Shown here: positions 8,598 to 17,937 of the stretch, in pieces
How positions within the stretch are numbered: the stretch's first letter is position 1
How the letters are laid out: the number at the start of each line of letters is the position of its first letter
Source of the DNA: JAQUBU01 sp036677685
Lineage (GTDB): Bacteria; Bacillota; Syntrophomonadia; Syntrophomonadales; Syntrophomonadaceae
Length of the DNA stretch: 62,646 nucleotides
Direction of reading: 5' to 3'
NCBI GenBank assembly: GCA_036677685.1
Contig: JAVBWA010000051.1
Span: forward strand, 1-62,646
The notes under the pieces: generated by a model
The model's database searches: none
What the model was told of the DNA's origin: nothing
Seen by the model: only the letters and a program-made list of their open reading frames with translations
Made by a program: the position numbers and the translations under genes

Positions 8598-9317
8598 ATG
8601 CAAGCCCCCAAAATTTTAGTAGTTGATGATGAAACTCATATAGTCGAGCTGGTTAAATTTAATTTGGAAAAAGAAGGCTATCGGGTTATTGTGGCTTATG
8701 ATGGCCAAAGCGCCTTGGAGAAAGTTCGGGATGTTATTCCGGATCTTATACTGCTGGATATAATGCTGCCTAAAATGGATGGCTTGGAAGTGTGCCGGGC
8801 TATTAAACAAGTACCGCAGTACAATACCATTCCTATCATCATGCTTACGGCCAAGGGAGAAGAAATAGATACAGTTTTAGGCCTGGAAATGGGTGCTGAT
8901 GATTATATAAAAAAGCCGTTTAGTCCCAGAGAGATGGTGGCGCGGGTTAAAGCCCGGCTGCGGGCTTTGAAAATTCTCGAAGCCGAGAAAGCAGTTGGGC
9001 AAAAAGCTTATATATTTAAGGAACTGACTGTAGTTCCCGACAAATACGAAGCTTTTTTCGGAGAAGAAAAGCTGGAGTTAACTCCCAAGGAGTTTGAACT
9101 CTTAAGATTAATGGCCTCGAACCAGGGCAAAGTTTTTACCCGGGAAGTGCTTCTGGAAAAAGTATGGGGATATGAATATTCCGGGGATACCCGCACTGTA
9201 GATGTTCATATCCGCCATTTACGGCAGAAACTCGGAGATGATTCTACCTATCCGGATTATATTGAAACAGTAAGAGGGGTAGGCTATCGTTTTGCCGAAG
9301 GACGTCCCAACACCTAG
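8598..9317 (+). CDS. PhoB/PhoP-type response regulator
   Basis: OmpR-family DNA-binding response regulator, 239 residues. The receiver domain (1-120) has the acidic pair DDE (10-12), phospho-acceptor D54 (LLDIMLPK) and the conserved Lys in LTAKGEE. The C-terminal winged helix (about 135-235) shows LTPKEFELLRLM and TVDVHIRHLRQKLG. ATG 8598 is preferred over GTG 8589, which overlaps the TTGGAGTG ribosome binding site. It is 11 bases upstream of its kinase gene and surely co-transcribed. Phosphate response is a guess from family resemblance; no pst or phoU genes are present here. Confidence 0.92.
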   Translation: MQAPKILVVDDETHIVELVKFNLEKEGYRVIVAYDGQSALEKVRDVIPDLILLDIMLPKMDGLEVCRAIKQVPQYNTIPIIMLTAKGEEIDTVLGLEMGADDYIKKPFSPREMVARVKARLRALKILEAEKAVGQKAYIFKELTVVPDKYEAFFGEEKLELTPKEFELLRLMASNQGKVFTREVLLEKVWGYEYSGDTRTVDVHIRHLRQKLGDDSTYPDYIETVRGVGYRFAEGRPNT

Positions 9318-9328
9318 GAGGAAATATC

Positions 9329-10372
9329 GTGTTGAAAATAGCGCAAGACAAACGTACTATGCAGGCCATTCTTACCAGTATGGTCGATGGCGTTATTGTT
9401 CTGGATATTAACGCTTGTATTATTCATGCCAATAAGGCTGCGGAAAATGTTTTTCTGGTACGGGAGGGAGGCCTCCTGGCCCGGCGACTAAGTGATATAA
9501 GCGGGGACTTTGAAATCACCAACATGATATCTGAAGTATTAAGTACCGGAAAAGAAACCTTTACTGAAACCGTTATCAATCCCAGTACCCAAATATTCAG
9601 GGTTCATGCGGTTCCAGTCAAAGACCGGAATGCATATGTTGAGGGTGCTATTGTAGTTTTTCATGATGTCACCGATACAAGGAATTTCGATCAAATCAGA
9701 TCTGAGTTCGTAGGCAATGTATCGCATGAACTACGAACTCCCTTGACCTCCATCAAAGGTTTTGTGGAGACCTTGCTTGATGGCGCCATGGAGAACAGCG
9801 ATACCTGCCGGCGCTTTCTTACCATAATTGATGCCGAAACTAACAGATTAACCCGGTTGATTGAGGATTTGCTGACCTTGTCTTCAATCGAATCCCAGGA
9901 GCAGATTAACTGTCTGAAACCAGTTTGCATAGTGAGATCCATACGCAGTGTAATGAACATCTTTGGGCCGCAGATCAGTGAAAAATGTCTGCACGTGGAG
10001 TTTGTTTACCCCTATCCTTTGCCCTTAATCCAGGCCGACGAGGATTTGCTGGGGCAGGTATTGATTAATCTTTTAGATAACGCTATAAAATACACGCCCC
10101 CGCAGGGCAAAATATTTATACGCTGCCGCAGGCGCGACAGCCGTATAGTAACCACTGTACAAGATACGGGAATGGGAATACCCCATGAGAGCCTGCCCCG
10201 GGTTTTTGAACGTTTTTACCGGGTAGACAAAGCGCGCTCCAGGCACCAGGGGGGAACAGGTCTGGGCTTATCGATCGTAAAGCATATCGTTGAATCCCAT
10301 GGCGGCGAGGTTTTTGTGGACAGCGAAGTTGGCAAAGGCTCAACATTTGGGGTGAGTTTTCTGCTAATTTAG
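9329..10372 (+). CDS. PAS-containing sensor histidine kinase without membrane segments
   Basis: Partner kinase of the upstream regulator, 347 residues. A PAS domain occupies about 8-115 (MVDGVIVLDINACIIHANKAA), HisKA about 125-190 with H133 in VSHELRTPL, and the ATPase domain about 235-347 (LLDNAIKYTPP, DTGMGIP, GGTGLGLSIVKHI). PhoR/ResE relatives usually have two membrane helices and an external sensor before the PAS; here the start (GTG 9329, AGGAGG 7 bases upstream) leads directly into the PAS. It is therefore predicted to be a cytosolic sensor of redox state or a small ligand. Confidence 0.9.
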   Translation: MLKIAQDKRTMQAILTSMVDGVIVLDINACIIHANKAAENVFLVREGGLLARRLSDISGDFEITNMISEVLSTGKETFTETVINPSTQIFRVHAVPVKDRNAYVEGAIVVFHDVTDTRNFDQIRSEFVGNVSHELRTPLTSIKGFVETLLDGAMENSDTCRRFLTIIDAETNRLTRLIEDLLTLSSIESQEQINCLKPVCIVRSIRSVMNIFGPQISEKCLHVEFVYPYPLPLIQADEDLLGQVLINLLDNAIKYTPPQGKIFIRCRRRDSRIVTTVQDTGMGIPHESLPRVFERFYRVDKARSRHQGGTGLGLSIVKHIVESHGGEVFVDSEVGKGSTFGVSFLLI

Positions 10373-10480
10373 GACAAAGGGAGCGCTGCTTGTAGCAATA
10401 CGCCCGATTTTATGGTAATATCTTAGCATGGTTAGGATATGTATAAAATGTCTTTCTAGTGCTTAACAGAGGTATATAGA

Positions 10481-11158
10481 ATGCAAAACCTAAAAACAAA
10501 TTTGCAGATTATCAAACAGAACATTGAACGAGCCGCTTTGCGAAGCGGGAGAACGGCCAGTGATATAACCCTGGTAGCGGTCAGCAAGACCGTGGATATC
10601 GATGCGGTTAATCTGGCACGGGAAATGGGAATTAATAATTTTGGGGAAAATCGGGTTGCCGAACTTGCCCGCAAGCGGGAGGCCATACCTGAGGTCAACT
10701 GGCATATGATTGGACGCCTGCAGACTAATAAAGTCAAAGATATAGTAGGGAAGGCCTGTCTTATTCATTCCCTGGACCGCTGGAATTTGGCTGAGGAGTT
10801 GGATAAACGGGGCGGAATTATTGGCGAACCGGTATCCGTGTTTCTGCAAATAAATATAGCCGGGGAAGAACAGAAAGCCGGTATAACACCGGAGGAAGTG
10901 GAAGATTTTCTGGGGGATAGTTCGCGGTTCGACTGGTTGAGAATTTGCGGATTTATGACAATCGCACCTTTATTTGAGAATGGAGAAGCTTCCCGGCCGA
11001 TTTTTAGAGAATTATGTCAACTTAAAGAGAAATTTACCGATAAAAACTATAAGAATGTTAATTTGCATTACCTGTCTATGGGGATGTCTCAGGATTACGA
11101 GGTGGCTATCGAAGAAGGAGCCAACATAGTTAGGGTAGGCAGCGCGATATTTAAATAA
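10481..11158 (+). CDS. YggS/PLPBP-family pyridoxal phosphate homeostasis protein
   Basis: Alanine-racemase-fold, single-domain PLP-binding protein, 225 residues. PLP Lys is K36 in LVAVSKTVD; FGENRVAEL, HMIGRLQTNK and a C-terminal LSMGMSQDYEVAIEEGANIVRVGSAIF are the family signatures. It buffers PLP and affects amino-acid balance rather than catalysing a known reaction. It heads the run sepF-proC-yggT, a conserved Gram-positive arrangement. Confidence 0.95.
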   Translation: MQNLKTNLQIIKQNIERAALRSGRTASDITLVAVSKTVDIDAVNLAREMGINNFGENRVAELARKREAIPEVNWHMIGRLQTNKVKDIVGKACLIHSLDRWNLAEELDKRGGIIGEPVSVFLQINIAGEEQKAGITPEEVEDFLGDSSRFDWLRICGFMTIAPLFENGEASRPIFRELCQLKEKFTDKNYKNVNLHYLSMGMSQDYEVAIEEGANIVRVGSAIFK

Positions 11159-11163
11159 GTTCA

Positions 11164-11214
11164 GACAATCACGGGCTTCTTGAATGCCTTGCTCTTAACC
11201 TTTTTTGTTCGGTC
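11164..11214 (-). repeat. Half copy of the 119-nt palindromic element
   Basis: The reverse strand matches the left arm of the element at 27727 (GACCGA.CAAAAA, then AAGAGCAAGG and TTCAAGAAGCCCGTG) with a few differences. The other arm is missing, so this is a decayed or partial insertion between the YggS-type gene and sepF. Confidence 0.65.
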
Positions 11215-11300
11215 TTCGACCAGCACCGCGACTGTATCGTGCAATTGCTTAGAAACTAATATTGGAATTTTCATTATAAATGAAGGAGGGTATTTTAAAA

Positions 11301-11726
11301 ATGGGACTTATGGATTCTTTCTGGACATGGTTGGGAGTTGAAAGGGAGGAAGTAAGGGAAGAACTTATCGACCTGCCTGGTGCAGAGGAAACCCAACGCG
11401 GACATGGCAACATTGTAAGCATCCACAGCAACAAAACTTTCAAGGTAGTAGTTAGTGAACCGGTTAGTTTTGATGAGGTACAAGTCCTGGCCGACCACCT
11501 GAAAAACCGGAAACAGCTTATTTTAAACTTTGACAATACACAGCCGGAAATATCCCAGAGAATTATTGACTTTATCAGTGGAACTACATATGCTTTGGAA
11601 GGCCACAGCCAGGCATTGGGCAAAAACATATTTATATTCACTCCAAGTAATGTGGAAATCGCCAAAGATCATCGTGCTTTAATAAGAAAGCCCGGCTTTG
11701 CAAATCCTTTCGGAGGTGAAAAATAA
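11301..11726 (+). CDS. sepF: Cell division protein SepF
   Basis: Membrane-associated FtsZ tether of Gram-positive bacteria. The N-terminal amphipathic segment is MGLMDSFWTWLGV; after an acidic linker, the SepF fold runs about 50-135 (VVVSEPVSFDEVQVLADHL, LILNFDN, RIIDFISGTTYALEG, FIFTPSNVEI). 141 residues from ATG 11301, with GGAGGG about 10 bases upstream. The ATG at 11280 precedes the ribosome binding site and is rejected. The stop overlaps the proC start by one base (TAATG). Confidence 0.95.
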   Translation: MGLMDSFWTWLGVEREEVREELIDLPGAEETQRGHGNIVSIHSNKTFKVVVSEPVSFDEVQVLADHLKNRKQLILNFDNTQPEISQRIIDFISGTTYALEGHSQALGKNIFIFTPSNVEIAKDHRALIRKPGFANPFGGEK

Positions 11727-12535
11727 TGTCCCGGGTTCCGGGTGTAGTTGGATGCGGAAAAATGGCTTACGCCCTTTTGAAAGGGATAAGCAAAAGCGAT
11801 AGAAAGTTCCTGGATGGTATTCTCGTAAATGATGTAGATAAGGTCCGGACAAGCCTCTTTAAGCAAGAATTTTCCGCATCACCGGTTGAACAGAAAGAAC
11901 TGGTAAAATCAAGCCGCCTGGTTATCCTGGCGGTCAAACCGCAGCAGGTGCGGACCGTTCTGGCTTCCACCCGGGAGTATTGGACACCTGGGCATTTGCT
12001 TATATCAATTGCGGCGGGTATTACTACCTCAACTTTGGAGAATGAGTTGGGTATCCATCTGCCGGTAGTGCGGGTTATGCCGAATACTCCGTGCCTGGTG
12101 GGTGAAGGGGTATTGGCTATTTCAGGCGGACGTTATGCATCCCATGAAGATATTCAACTGGTCGAAAAGATGTTTAATAATTTGGGAAAAACTTTAGTAG
12201 CTGATGAAAAATATATGGATGCAGTAACTGCGGTATCGGGAAGCGGACCGGCCTATGTATTTTTGGTGGTAGAATCATTGATTAACGCTGCTTTGCAAAT
12301 TGGACTGGATGCCAATATGGCAAGGAACCTTGTGCTAAACACCATTCGCGGCAGTGTAAGCATGATTGAACAAAGCGGTGAACACCCGGCGGTTTTACGG
12401 GAACAGGTCTGTTCTCCGGCGGGAACCACCATTGCCGGTGTCAGACAGTTAGAGGAAAACGGTATCCGCAAAGCATTTTTCCAAGCAGTTGAAAAAGCCT
12501 TTCAAAGATCTATAGAACTTGGGAAGGACAAATAA
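11726..12535 (+). CDS. proC: Pyrroline-5-carboxylate reductase
   Basis: NAD(P)H-dependent last step of proline synthesis. The Rossmann loop VVGCGKMAYALLKG is at the N-terminus; VILAVKPQQV and VRVMPNTPCLVGEG follow. The dimerisation helices contain TAVSGSGPAYVFLVVE and the C-terminal SPAGTTIAGVRQLEENG signature. 269 residues, normal length. Translationally coupled to sepF (start overlaps the sepF stop), with GGAGGTG inside the end of sepF. Confidence 0.96.
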   Translation: MSRVPGVVGCGKMAYALLKGISKSDRKFLDGILVNDVDKVRTSLFKQEFSASPVEQKELVKSSRLVILAVKPQQVRTVLASTREYWTPGHLLISIAAGITTSTLENELGIHLPVVRVMPNTPCLVGEGVLAISGGRYASHEDIQLVEKMFNNLGKTLVADEKYMDAVTAVSGSGPAYVFLVVESLINAALQIGLDANMARNLVLNTIRGSVSMIEQSGEHPAVLREQVCSPAGTTIAGVRQLEENGIRKAFFQAVEKAFQRSIELGKDK

Positions 12536-12553
12536 ACAGGGGGGATAAGTTAA

Positions 12554-12823
12554 TTGGGAAGCTTTCAGATAATACAGGTTGTAAATACGGCTTTTAACGT
12601 CCTGGTATGGATGATAATCGGCCGTTGCATCCTGTCTTTTATTCCGCACAATCCTTATCAGCCGGTAATAAAATTTATCTACGATGTAACCGAGCCAATT
12701 ATGGCACCATTTCGCCGTCTCCTGCCAGCAGCCGGGGGAGTTGATTTTTCACCTATAATAGCAGTTTTGGCAGTAAGTCTGGTACAAAAACTGGTTGTTG
12801 ATATTCTGATGGCAATTTTTTAA
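12554..12823 (+). CDS. YggT-family membrane protein
   Basis: 89 residues with two hydrophobic segments (about 10-30 and 62-85) flanking the conserved RCILSFIPHNPYQP...DVTEPIMAPFRRLLP motif. The family lies next to sepF in most Firmicutes and is thought to act in division or membrane processes; the biochemical role is unknown. TTG start at 12554, preceded by GGGGGA. Confidence 0.9.
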   Translation: MGSFQIIQVVNTAFNVLVWMIIGRCILSFIPHNPYQPVIKFIYDVTEPIMAPFRRLLPAAGGVDFSPIIAVLAVSLVQKLVVDILMAIF

Positions 12824-12836
12824 AGGGGTTTTTATA

Positions 12837-14759
12837 ATGCACTACGATGAAGTAGAACTCCTGGCACCGGCGGGTAAGTGGAGCGTACTGGAAGAGGTGG
12901 CTCAGGCCGGTGCTGATGCAGTTTATCTAGGTGGAAAAAGTCTTAACATGCGCATGTTAAGGCCCGAATTTAATTTCTCCCCGCAGGAAATTATCGATGC
13001 AGCAAAATTTCTTCATGATCGCAACAAAAAGCTTTATATAACCATTAATAATCTATACTACAACAACGAATTGAATGAAATTCGTGACTACTTAAAATTT
13101 CTGCAGGAAGTAAAGGTGGATGCCTTAATATTGCAGGATATGGCGGTTGTCAAGCTATGCCATGAACTGGGTTTGAATATACCGCTTCATGCCAGTGTGC
13201 AAGTGGGCATAGGCAGTTCGGCTGCCGCAAAATTTCTTGAAACTCATGGTTTTTCCAGAGCTATACTGAGTAAAAACCTATCACTGGACGAAATTCAGAG
13301 TATCCATCAAAACAGTGCATTATTTATAGAATATTTCGCTCACGGTGATCTCTGTATATCTCACACCGGTCAATGTTATATGAGCAGTTTCCTGACTGCC
13401 GCCAGCGGCAATAGAGGAGCCTGCATAAAACCCTGCCGTTGGAAATACAACATGGTGGAAGGTGCAGCTAGTACTGACGCCTCCTATTGTCTGGCCCATA
13501 ATGACCTTTGTCTTTATCCGTATCTTAAGGAATTGCTGGATGCTGGAGTAAGATCATTTAAGATTGAAGGCCGAATGCGGGAATCTGATTATGTGGCTCA
13601 TTTGGTAAAAATATATCGTCAGGCATTGGACCGGGTTATCGCTAATCCCGATAGACCTGTAGTTGAAGAAGCTGAAATGCAGGAACTCCAGAAGCGTAGG
13701 ATCAGGGAATTTACCACCGGAAATCTTTTCGAAAGGCCGGGCCGGGAATCGATTGGCAGCAGTGGAGAGCGGGAGCCCGTCTTTCTCAGTACAGCGTTTA
13801 AATTAAACAAGTTAAACAAGGAAAATTATAGTGATTATGATATTGGGAGTTTATGGGAAACCGGTGCCCAAATCACTATACCAAAACTTAGCGTTAAAGT
13901 TGGGAGACCTGATAGTCTTAAACACATGTGCAGTCTTGGAGTAGATACTATTATTTTGGGGTATGAGCAGATTTCCAGAAATGAAACTGCATGGAACAAA
14001 TCTACTATAGCCGAAGCCTTGACCCTGCTTAGAGATTATAAAACCGAAATTTTGATTGAAACTCCCCGGATTGTCACCGAGAGTGATTTGAAATCAATTA
14101 TTGAGCTGAGGGAATTAGCCGGGTTGGATGGATTGAGCGGGTTTATGGTAAATGATTACGGAAGTCTGCAGATTTTAAAAGCAAGCGGTTTAAAGCTTTA
14201 TGGGGGACCGGGATTAAATGTGAGTAATTCGGCAGCGGCTGATTTTTTACAGCAAAACGGGTTAAGCCGCCTCACCGCTTCGCTGGAGCTGGAATGGCCC
14301 AAGCTTAAGGAATTGCTGGGTTCCGGTATCGAAATGGAAATCATGGCTCATGGACCGCTTTGCGGAATGGTTACCGATTACTGTATACCGAGAGCGTTCA
14401 GTGAAGATGAGGATGGTTTGTGTTTATCACCTTGTTTAAATGCCAATTTTGCATTATACGATGAACATGGTCAAAAATATGTAATCAAAACGGATCAAAA
14501 ATGCAGGAACTATCTATATTACCCGTTTGATCTCTGTTTGTTTGCAGAATTGCCATTGCTGGCGGCAGCCGGGTTAAGATATATAAGAATAGATGGGCAG
14601 TATTACAATAAATCAACACTTCAGCAAACTGTAGAAATATACCAGGAGGCTTGCCGGAAAATTGACCGGCAGGAGTGGGGGCAAAGAGACAGCTATAATA
14701 CTTTGCTGGATGTTTTTCCCCAGGGTTTAACCCAATCTCCGGTTTTTACCGTTAATTAG
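12837..14759 (+). CDS. Peptidase U32-family protein with duplicated core
   Basis: 640 residues. The N-terminal half is a clear U32 domain: ELLAPAGKWSVLEEVAQAGADAVYLGG, then HASVQVGI and a Cys cluster in AHGDLCISHTGQCYMSS and GNRGACIKPCRWKY. Many U32 proteins are now known as Fe-S enzymes hydroxylating tRNA or rRNA (TrhP, RlhA), so a modification role is more likely than proteolysis. The C-terminal half repeats a degenerate version (MAHGPLCGMVTDYCIPRA, DGLCLSPC), giving two Cys-rich cores in one chain. It sits in the division operon between yggT and divIVA, a common Clostridia order. Confidence 0.88.
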   Translation: MHYDEVELLAPAGKWSVLEEVAQAGADAVYLGGKSLNMRMLRPEFNFSPQEIIDAAKFLHDRNKKLYITINNLYYNNELNEIRDYLKFLQEVKVDALILQDMAVVKLCHELGLNIPLHASVQVGIGSSAAAKFLETHGFSRAILSKNLSLDEIQSIHQNSALFIEYFAHGDLCISHTGQCYMSSFLTAASGNRGACIKPCRWKYNMVEGAASTDASYCLAHNDLCLYPYLKELLDAGVRSFKIEGRMRESDYVAHLVKIYRQALDRVIANPDRPVVEEAEMQELQKRRIREFTTGNLFERPGRESIGSSGEREPVFLSTAFKLNKLNKENYSDYDIGSLWETGAQITIPKLSVKVGRPDSLKHMCSLGVDTIILGYEQISRNETAWNKSTIAEALTLLRDYKTEILIETPRIVTESDLKSIIELRELAGLDGLSGFMVNDYGSLQILKASGLKLYGGPGLNVSNSAAADFLQQNGLSRLTASLELEWPKLKELLGSGIEMEIMAHGPLCGMVTDYCIPRAFSEDEDGLCLSPCLNANFALYDEHGQKYVIKTDQKCRNYLYYPFDLCLFAELPLLAAAGLRYIRIDGQYYNKSTLQQTVEIYQEACRKIDRQEWGQRDSYNTLLDVFPQGLTQSPVFTVN

Positions 14760-14801
14760 GACGGGTTGTCCAAACAGCCAAATGTGCGGGAGGGATAGAT
14801 A

Positions 14802-15314
14802 ATGATAACTGCCATGGAAATTCGCAATCAGCATTTTAAAAAGGCAATTAGAGGTTATAGTGAAGAAGAGGTTAAAGGTTTTTTATTAAATCTTGCCCAG
14901 GATTATGAACGGCTGTATAGTGAAAATGCTCAACTAAAAGAGAATATTCAAAAACTGGAATATGACCTGGCCAAGTATCACAAACTTGAGGACACTATGA
15001 ACAACAGTCTGATTTTGGCGCAGCAAACTGCCGAAGCGGTTAAAACGAATGCCCGCAAAGAAGCCGAATTAATGCAGGAAGAATCCAAGCGCAGGATTAA
15101 TGAAATACTGGCGGTATACCAGGAAGTTATCAAGCGAATAAATCTTTTCAACGTTGAAATAAAGGCTCAATTAAGCAGTGAAATGGAAATGTTGGACAAA
15201 AGCCAGAATAAGATTGAGAGCTTATCGGATTTCTTTTTCAGCAAAGATCTGAAAGATATAATGGAGAATATGGAAAAGGCTAATTTAAAGGATATTGAAA
15301 ATGCTGCGGTTTAG
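14802..15314 (+). CDS. divIVA: DivIVA-domain protein
   Basis: 170 residues. The N-terminal DivIVA membrane-binding region reads MEIRNQHFKKAIRGYSEEEVKGFLLNLAQDY; from residue 35 on it is a long coiled coil rich in E/K/Q. It marks negatively curved membrane at poles and septa and recruits division or sporulation factors. GGAGGG lies upstream of the ATG. The last 14 bases overlap the next gene. Confidence 0.93.
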   Translation: MITAMEIRNQHFKKAIRGYSEEEVKGFLLNLAQDYERLYSENAQLKENIQKLEYDLAKYHKLEDTMNNSLILAQQTAEAVKTNARKEAELMQEESKRRINEILAVYQEVIKRINLFNVEIKAQLSSEMEMLDKSQNKIESLSDFFFSKDLKDIMENMEKANLKDIENAAV

Positions 15315-15597
15315 CGACGAAAACGGCAGGCTTAGATTTGAAGTTAAGGTCCAGCCGCGTTCTTCCCGGAACCAAATAGTCGGGGAACAGGAGGGAGCCT
15401 TGAAGATCAAATTAACGGCTCCGCCGGTGGATGGTGAAGCCAATCAGGCTCTGGTAGCTTTTATATCCCAGGTTTTCGGGGTAGCCAAAAGAGATGTGCA
15501 GATAGTTAAAGGTGAATCATCCCGTAATAAAAGTGTTTCAATTAATGGTTTAAATTCAGAAGTGTTCCTGGAAAAGATCAAAAAACGTGAGGAGTGA
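15301..15597 (+). CDS. DUF167 (YggU-family) protein
   Basis: 98 residues. Family signature: VKVQPRSSRNQIVGEQEGALKIKLTAPPVDGEANQAL, then VQIVKGESSRNKSVSI. The fold is known (YggU/MTH637) but no activity is established. ATG 15301 lies inside the 3' end of divIVA with AAGGA upstream, so the two genes are translationally coupled. It is the last gene of the division-linked run. Confidence 0.92.
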   Translation: MLRFSDENGRLRFEVKVQPRSSRNQIVGEQEGALKIKLTAPPVDGEANQALVAFISQVFGVAKRDVQIVKGESSRNKSVSINGLNSEVFLEKIKKREE

Positions 15598-15809
15598 GGC
15601 GTTAGGGGTAAGGAGTAGCTCTCTTATTACAATGCACCTATGACTTAAGCTTATATCTTAATTTTATTAAATCCTCCTGCTTCCAACCAAACCCAGCGGT
15701 CAAAGCCCTACCTATTGACAATAACCATGATCTTTTTCAGCACCGACAAGGTTGTTCAGCCACAAGTGGCTGACAAGGGGATTCTACCCCTCACTCCTCA
15801 CGCCTCACG
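15587..15809. repeat. Gene-end GAGGCGTAAGGGGT-type repeats in inverted arrangement
   Basis: The end of the DUF167 gene runs into GTGAGGAGTGAGGCGTTAGG followed by GGTAAGGAGTAG, and 15787-15809 carries the opposite strand of a similar degenerate heptamer series (CCCCTCACTCCTCACGCCTC). The pair brackets about 170 bases with no gene. Similar tracts recur at 23826 and 32318. Confidence 0.6.
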
Positions 15810-15811
15810 AT

Positions 15812-16702
15812 TTATACATTGGCTTCCACCAAGTTCTTGACTTTACGGGTTAAGATTGATACCAGCATGGATACTAGAATCAAAGCCGCTCCGGCCATCG
15901 CTCGCTTGGAAAGTATTTCGCCCGCCCAGAAATGTCCCGCAATAGCTGCAAAAATCGGTTCAGTGGTCAATACTATGGCAAAACGGGTTGGCGTGCTGTA
16001 TTTTTGCATGGCATTCTGGAGTAAAAAAGCCAGGGAAGTTGCAAAGACCGAAGTTATGAAGATGGCTGATACCAGATTGGCTGAAAAGTGCTGAGGCCAT
16101 GGCTCGCAATTAAGCCCGATCAACAAACAGGCAAGACCCACAAAAAGGATTTGGATGCCGGTTATAGCTACCGGGTTATGGTGATGGGAATAACGATCCA
16201 CAAAAACAATGTGGAAAGCAAAACCGAAAGCACATATTAAAACCAGAAAATCACCATAGGATAGAACAAAGGAATTGGTTTGGAATGACAATAAAAAGAG
16301 TCCCATGGTTGCTAATATAATCGTAATTATGGTTCGCAGCTCAGGCCAACTCCTCTTCAAAACGGCATAGATTATTGGAACCAAAACTACACTGATGCCA
16401 GTAATAAAGCCGGCGTTGGAAGAGGTCGTATATTTTAGTCCAACTGTTTGAAAGGTATATCCAACTAATAGAAAGATGCCAAGCAAGCATCCATAGCCCA
16501 GCGTTGACCAACTAATTCGCCTTATATTACTGAATGAAAGTATTGCCAGCATGATAAATGCTGCGATAAATCGAATACCCAGAAAAAGGAACGGACCTAT
16601 TTCCGCCAGGGCATTTTTTACTACTACGAAGGTGGTTCCCCAAATACAAGCCACCATTATCATGCTGAGTTCAGCCTGCAGGCGTTTGTTTATAGTCGAC
16701 AT
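15812..16702 (-). CDS. EamA/DMT-superfamily transporter
   Basis: 296 residues with about ten membrane helices arranged as two EamA repeats. The first begins MIMVACIWGTTFVVVKNAL; the second covers about 150-290, with ILVSMLVSILTR at the end. Members export or import metabolites or amino acids; the substrate here is unknown. Transcribed alone on the minus strand with a family 1 repeat just upstream of its start. Confidence 0.9.
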   Translation of the reverse strand: MSTINKRLQAELSMIMVACIWGTTFVVVKNALAEIGPFLFLGIRFIAAFIMLAILSFSNIRRISWSTLGYGCLLGIFLLVGYTFQTVGLKYTTSSNAGFITGISVVLVPIIYAVLKRSWPELRTIITIILATMGLFLLSFQTNSFVLSYGDFLVLICAFGFAFHIVFVDRYSHHHNPVAITGIQILFVGLACLLIGLNCEPWPQHFSANLVSAIFITSVFATSLAFLLQNAMQKYSTPTRFAIVLTTEPIFAAIAGHFWAGEILSKRAMAGAALILVSMLVSILTRKVKNLVEANV

Positions 16703-16728
16703 AATTTATAACCTCGGTTTTGCTAATA

Positions 16729-16849
16729 TTTTAAGCATCGGAAGAAACCGCCGAGCGGTTTCAACACACCGCTGCAATGAGGCAGGGAATTAGAACCCGC
16801 TGCTTGGTTTGTAAATAGTAATTCGACCACTTAAAGAAGCGGGAACATT
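16729..16849 (-). repeat. Dispersed intergenic repeat, family 1 (copy 3, reverse)
   Basis: On the minus strand it reads ...CCTGCCTCATTGCAGCGGTG, GAAACCGC-TCG-GCGGTTTC hairpin, TTCCGATGCTTAAAA. Compared with the AAACTGC/GCAGTTT stem at 39376 and 8430, both partners of one base pair changed (T-A to C-G), so the stem is preserved. Confidence 0.75.
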
Positions 16850-17007
16850 TTTTCTTCTCTTTTTCTCCTCATTATATGATTGGGTAAAGGGTACTAAAAT
16901 ATGATAACACAGCTAAAAAAAACCTGCTCCGAATTTAGAATTTTTCGTTTAAAAGAATTGCTTTTTGAAAGAAATAATAATTATGTTTATATTCTCACAA
17001 TTATTCA

Positions 17008-17036
17008 TTGTTGATAATTAAAGCAAAATGTATAAT
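17008..17036 (+). promoter_or_regulatory. Sigma-A-type promoter of the amino-acid ABC transporter
   Basis: TTGTTG (17008-17013), 17-base spacer, TATAAT (17031-17036), in AT-rich DNA 49 bases before the lipoprotein start. Confidence 0.75.
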
Positions 17037-17084
17037 TAAATTAGTTTGAAACGTACTTTAACAAATTAAAGGAGTGGTGTAGAG

Positions 17085-17915
17085 GTGAAAAAAGTTGTAA
17101 AGTTGTTGTTGCTTGGAATGCTGATTATGGGGCTTCTGGTATCGGTAGTCGGATGCGGAGGACAGGCTCAAGAGCCAGCGAATCCCACTGAGAAGCAAAC
17201 AGAAGAGAAAGCTGCGGACAAATCTGCAGAAAAACCGGTATTGTTGGTTGGTTCCGAAACTACATACCCGCCGTTTGAAATGACCAGTGAAACCGGCGAA
17301 TATGTGGGATTTGACATGGACCTGATCAAAGCGATCGCTGCTGCGGAAGGCTACGATGTCAAGATATCTACTTTGGGATTCGATGCTTTGATTCCAGCTC
17401 TGCAAGCAGATAAAGTAGATTGTGTTATCTCTGCTATGAGCATCAGACCTGATCGTCAGGAAAAAGTTGACTTCAGTGATCCTTATTTTAAGGCGGGATT
17501 AGTTATTGCCGTCCAAAAGGATACTCAGGGTATCAACAGTCGCGAAGATCTTAAAGGCAAAAAACTTGCTGCTGAGGTAGCCACTACCGGACTGGCTGCA
17601 TCCCAGGAAATTCAGAAGCAGGACCCCAAAACCCAGGTTAAGGTTTTTGATGCGGTAGGAGAAGCCTTTATGGAACTGGAAAAAGGCGGAGTTGACGCGG
17701 TTATTAATGACATGCCGGTAACTGACTACTATATAAAGACTACTGGTAAAGACAAAGTGAAAATGGTAGGAGAAGTATTTTCCGCCACCGATCAATATGG
17801 TATTGCTGTACAGAAAGGTGATGCCAAAACCCTTGAAATTATAAATTCGGGCCTGAAAAAAATTAAGGAAAGTGGAGAATACGATAAAATATATAAAAAA
17901 TGGTTTGCAATATAA
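17085..17915 (+). CDS. Amino-acid ABC transporter substrate-binding lipoprotein
   Basis: 276 residues. Lipoprotein signal with lipobox VSVVGC (Cys 24), then an E/K-rich linker and a family 3 periplasmic-binding fold: LLVGSETTYPPFEMTSETGEYVGFD, VDCVISAMSIRPDRQEKVDFSDPYF, and the C-terminal IKESGEYDKIYKKWF. Polar amino acids such as Gln, Arg or Cys are the usual ligands. It is followed by a terminator and then permease and ATPase genes, so the binding protein can be made in excess. Confidence 0.93.
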   Translation: MKKVVKLLLLGMLIMGLLVSVVGCGGQAQEPANPTEKQTEEKAADKSAEKPVLLVGSETTYPPFEMTSETGEYVGFDMDLIKAIAAAEGYDVKISTLGFDALIPALQADKVDCVISAMSIRPDRQEKVDFSDPYFKAGLVIAVQKDTQGINSREDLKGKKLAAEVATTGLAASQEIQKQDPKTQVKVFDAVGEAFMELEKGGVDAVINDMPVTDYYIKTTGKDKVKMVGEVFSATDQYGIAVQKGDAKTLEIINSGLKKIKESGEYDKIYKKWFAI

Positions 17916-17937
17916 AGAAAAGGTTACTCTCATAACT

